Assembly (NCBI GenBank): GCA_041946865.1
Contig: JBHGBF010000122.1
Coordinates: 1 to 15,509, forward strand
Origin: RPQK01 sp041946865
Lineage (GTDB): Bacteria; Acidobacteriota; UBA6911; RPQK01
Length of the DNA: 15,509 nucleotides
Reading direction: 5' to 3'
Part shown: piece by piece, positions 15,277 through 15,509 of the stretch
Layout: each line of letters opens with the position of its first letter
Numbering within the stretch: position 1 is the first letter of the stretch
Made by a program: the position numbers and the translations under genes
Notes under the pieces: generated by a model
What the model was told of the DNA's origin: nothing
The model's database searches: none
What the model saw: only the letters and a program-made list of their open reading frames with translations

Positions 15277-15286
15277 GACTGGCGCA

Positions 15287-15319
15287 AATATATGTCGGGG
15301 CGCGAAACGGTTGCAACCG
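15287..15319 (-). promoter_or_regulatory. Promoter with overlapping palindrome for the MNT-HEPN relic
   Basis: On the - strand TTGCAA (15316-15311) and TATATT (15292-15287) are 18 bases apart and end 11 bases before the nucleotidyltransferase ATG. The -35 box lies in the centre of a perfect 12-bp palindrome, CGGTTGCAACCG (15308-15319). A palindrome over the -35 box is the usual arrangement for self-regulation of toxin-antitoxin operons. That role is inferred. Confidence 0.4.
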
Positions 15320-15347
15320 GCGGCGCGTAAAGGCTTGGCTCTCCTCG

Positions 15348-15373
15348 GGTAACGGGGGCCGGTAACGGGGGCC
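15348..15373. repeat. Perfect 13-bp tandem duplication
   Basis: GGTAACGGGGGCC occurs twice without a gap or mismatch (15348-15360 and 15361-15373). It is followed by GTGTCTAGAG, a T-rich stretch and a hairpin. The GTAACGGGG core is reminiscent of REP-like intergenic elements seen in some soil bacteria. No transposase is nearby. Confidence 0.6.
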
Positions 15374-15389
15374 GTGTCTAGAGTTTTAC

Positions 15390-15410
15390 TTTTTTAGGCG
15401 CTTAGCGCCT
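15390..15410. repeat. T-run followed by 6-bp hairpin
   Basis: TTTTTT at 15390-15395 runs into AGGCGC-TTA-GCGCCT (15396-15410). The T-run is on the wrong side for a + strand intrinsic terminator, and on the - strand the hairpin is followed by A's. The left edge of the window, read on the - strand, shows the same order: a T-run and then a small GC hairpin (19-1). Confidence 0.5.
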
Positions 15411-15463
15411 CGGTTTGTCAAAAAAGTTGTCGATGATGTTTTTCGGCCCGAGATCCAATCCAA

Positions 15464-15504
15464 TTTGCCATTTGCCATTTGCCATTTTCCATTTGTTCGC
15501 GAAC
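15464..15504. repeat. TTTGCCA heptamer tandem repeat and GTTCGCGAAC palindrome
   Basis: Three perfect TTTGCCA copies (15464-15484) and one variant, TTTTCCA (15485-15491), are followed by the 10-bp palindrome GTTCGCGAAC (15495-15504). The heptamers are a common simple intergenic repeat. Copies are too short and unspaced for CRISPR. Confidence 0.65.
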
Positions 15505-15509
15505 CCAGG

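Noticed and set aside
15390..15410. Hairpin with T-run as an intrinsic terminator
   Set aside because: The T-run precedes the stem on the + strand, and A's follow it on the - strand, so neither orientation fits.
15464..15491. TTTGCCA repeats as a CRISPR array
   Set aside because: The units are 7 bases long with no spacers, and there are no cas genes. This is a simple tandem repeat.

Overview
This 15.5 kb window is a chromosomal stretch from a GC-rich bacterium specialised in breaking down plant polysaccharides. Its gene content (hexuronate enzymes, mannan disaccharide enzymes, TTTGCCA heptamer repeats, YfhO and GT39 relics) would fit an Acidobacteriota-like soil or sediment organism. That placement is only a guess: there is no rRNA, tRNA or marker gene here.

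Layout. (1) 1-2205 is decayed sequence. It holds the 3' half of a GT39-type glycosyltransferase gene (- strand) and the 3' half of a YfhO-like membrane protein gene (+ strand), back to back, both missing their 5' halves and both frameshifted. (2) 2206-2548 is a non-coding leader with an inverted repeat that could be an operator. (3) 2549-11856 holds eight same-strand, closely spaced genes: tagaturonate epimerase (uxaE), SDR-type fructuronate reductase (uxuB), 4-phosphoerythronate dehydrogenase (pdxB), 6-phosphogluconate dehydrogenase (gnd), an inositol-monophosphatase-family phosphatase, a gluconate-5-dehydrogenase-like SDR, a LarA-family nickel-pincer racemase/epimerase, and a Gfo/Idh/MocA oxidoreductase. 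(4) 11918-14435, convergent with that operon on the - strand, encodes cellobiose 2-epimerase followed by a GH130 mannosylglucose phosphorylase, the two steps of the known intracellular mannobiose pathway. (5) 14520-15509 is decayed again: a frameshifted MNT nucleotidyltransferase with a truncated HEPN partner (- strand), a possible group II intron scrap, and short repeats.

How it may work together. UxaE and UxuB should turn tagaturonate into fructuronate and then D-mannonate. No mannonate dehydratase (uxuA), KDG kinase or KDPG aldolase is present. The operon instead carries a LarA-family enzyme, a gluconate-type SDR and gnd. D-mannonate and D-gluconate differ only at C2, and a D-gluconate 2-epimerase has been described in the LarA superfamily. 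The most interesting hypothesis in the window is therefore a shunt from hexuronates via mannonate and gluconate to 6-phosphogluconate and the pentose phosphate pathway, using a nickel-pincer epimerase in place of the dehydratase route. A gluconate kinase and the larB/larC/larE cofactor genes would have to lie elsewhere. The shunt is inferred from enzyme families and gene order; nothing in the sequence proves it.
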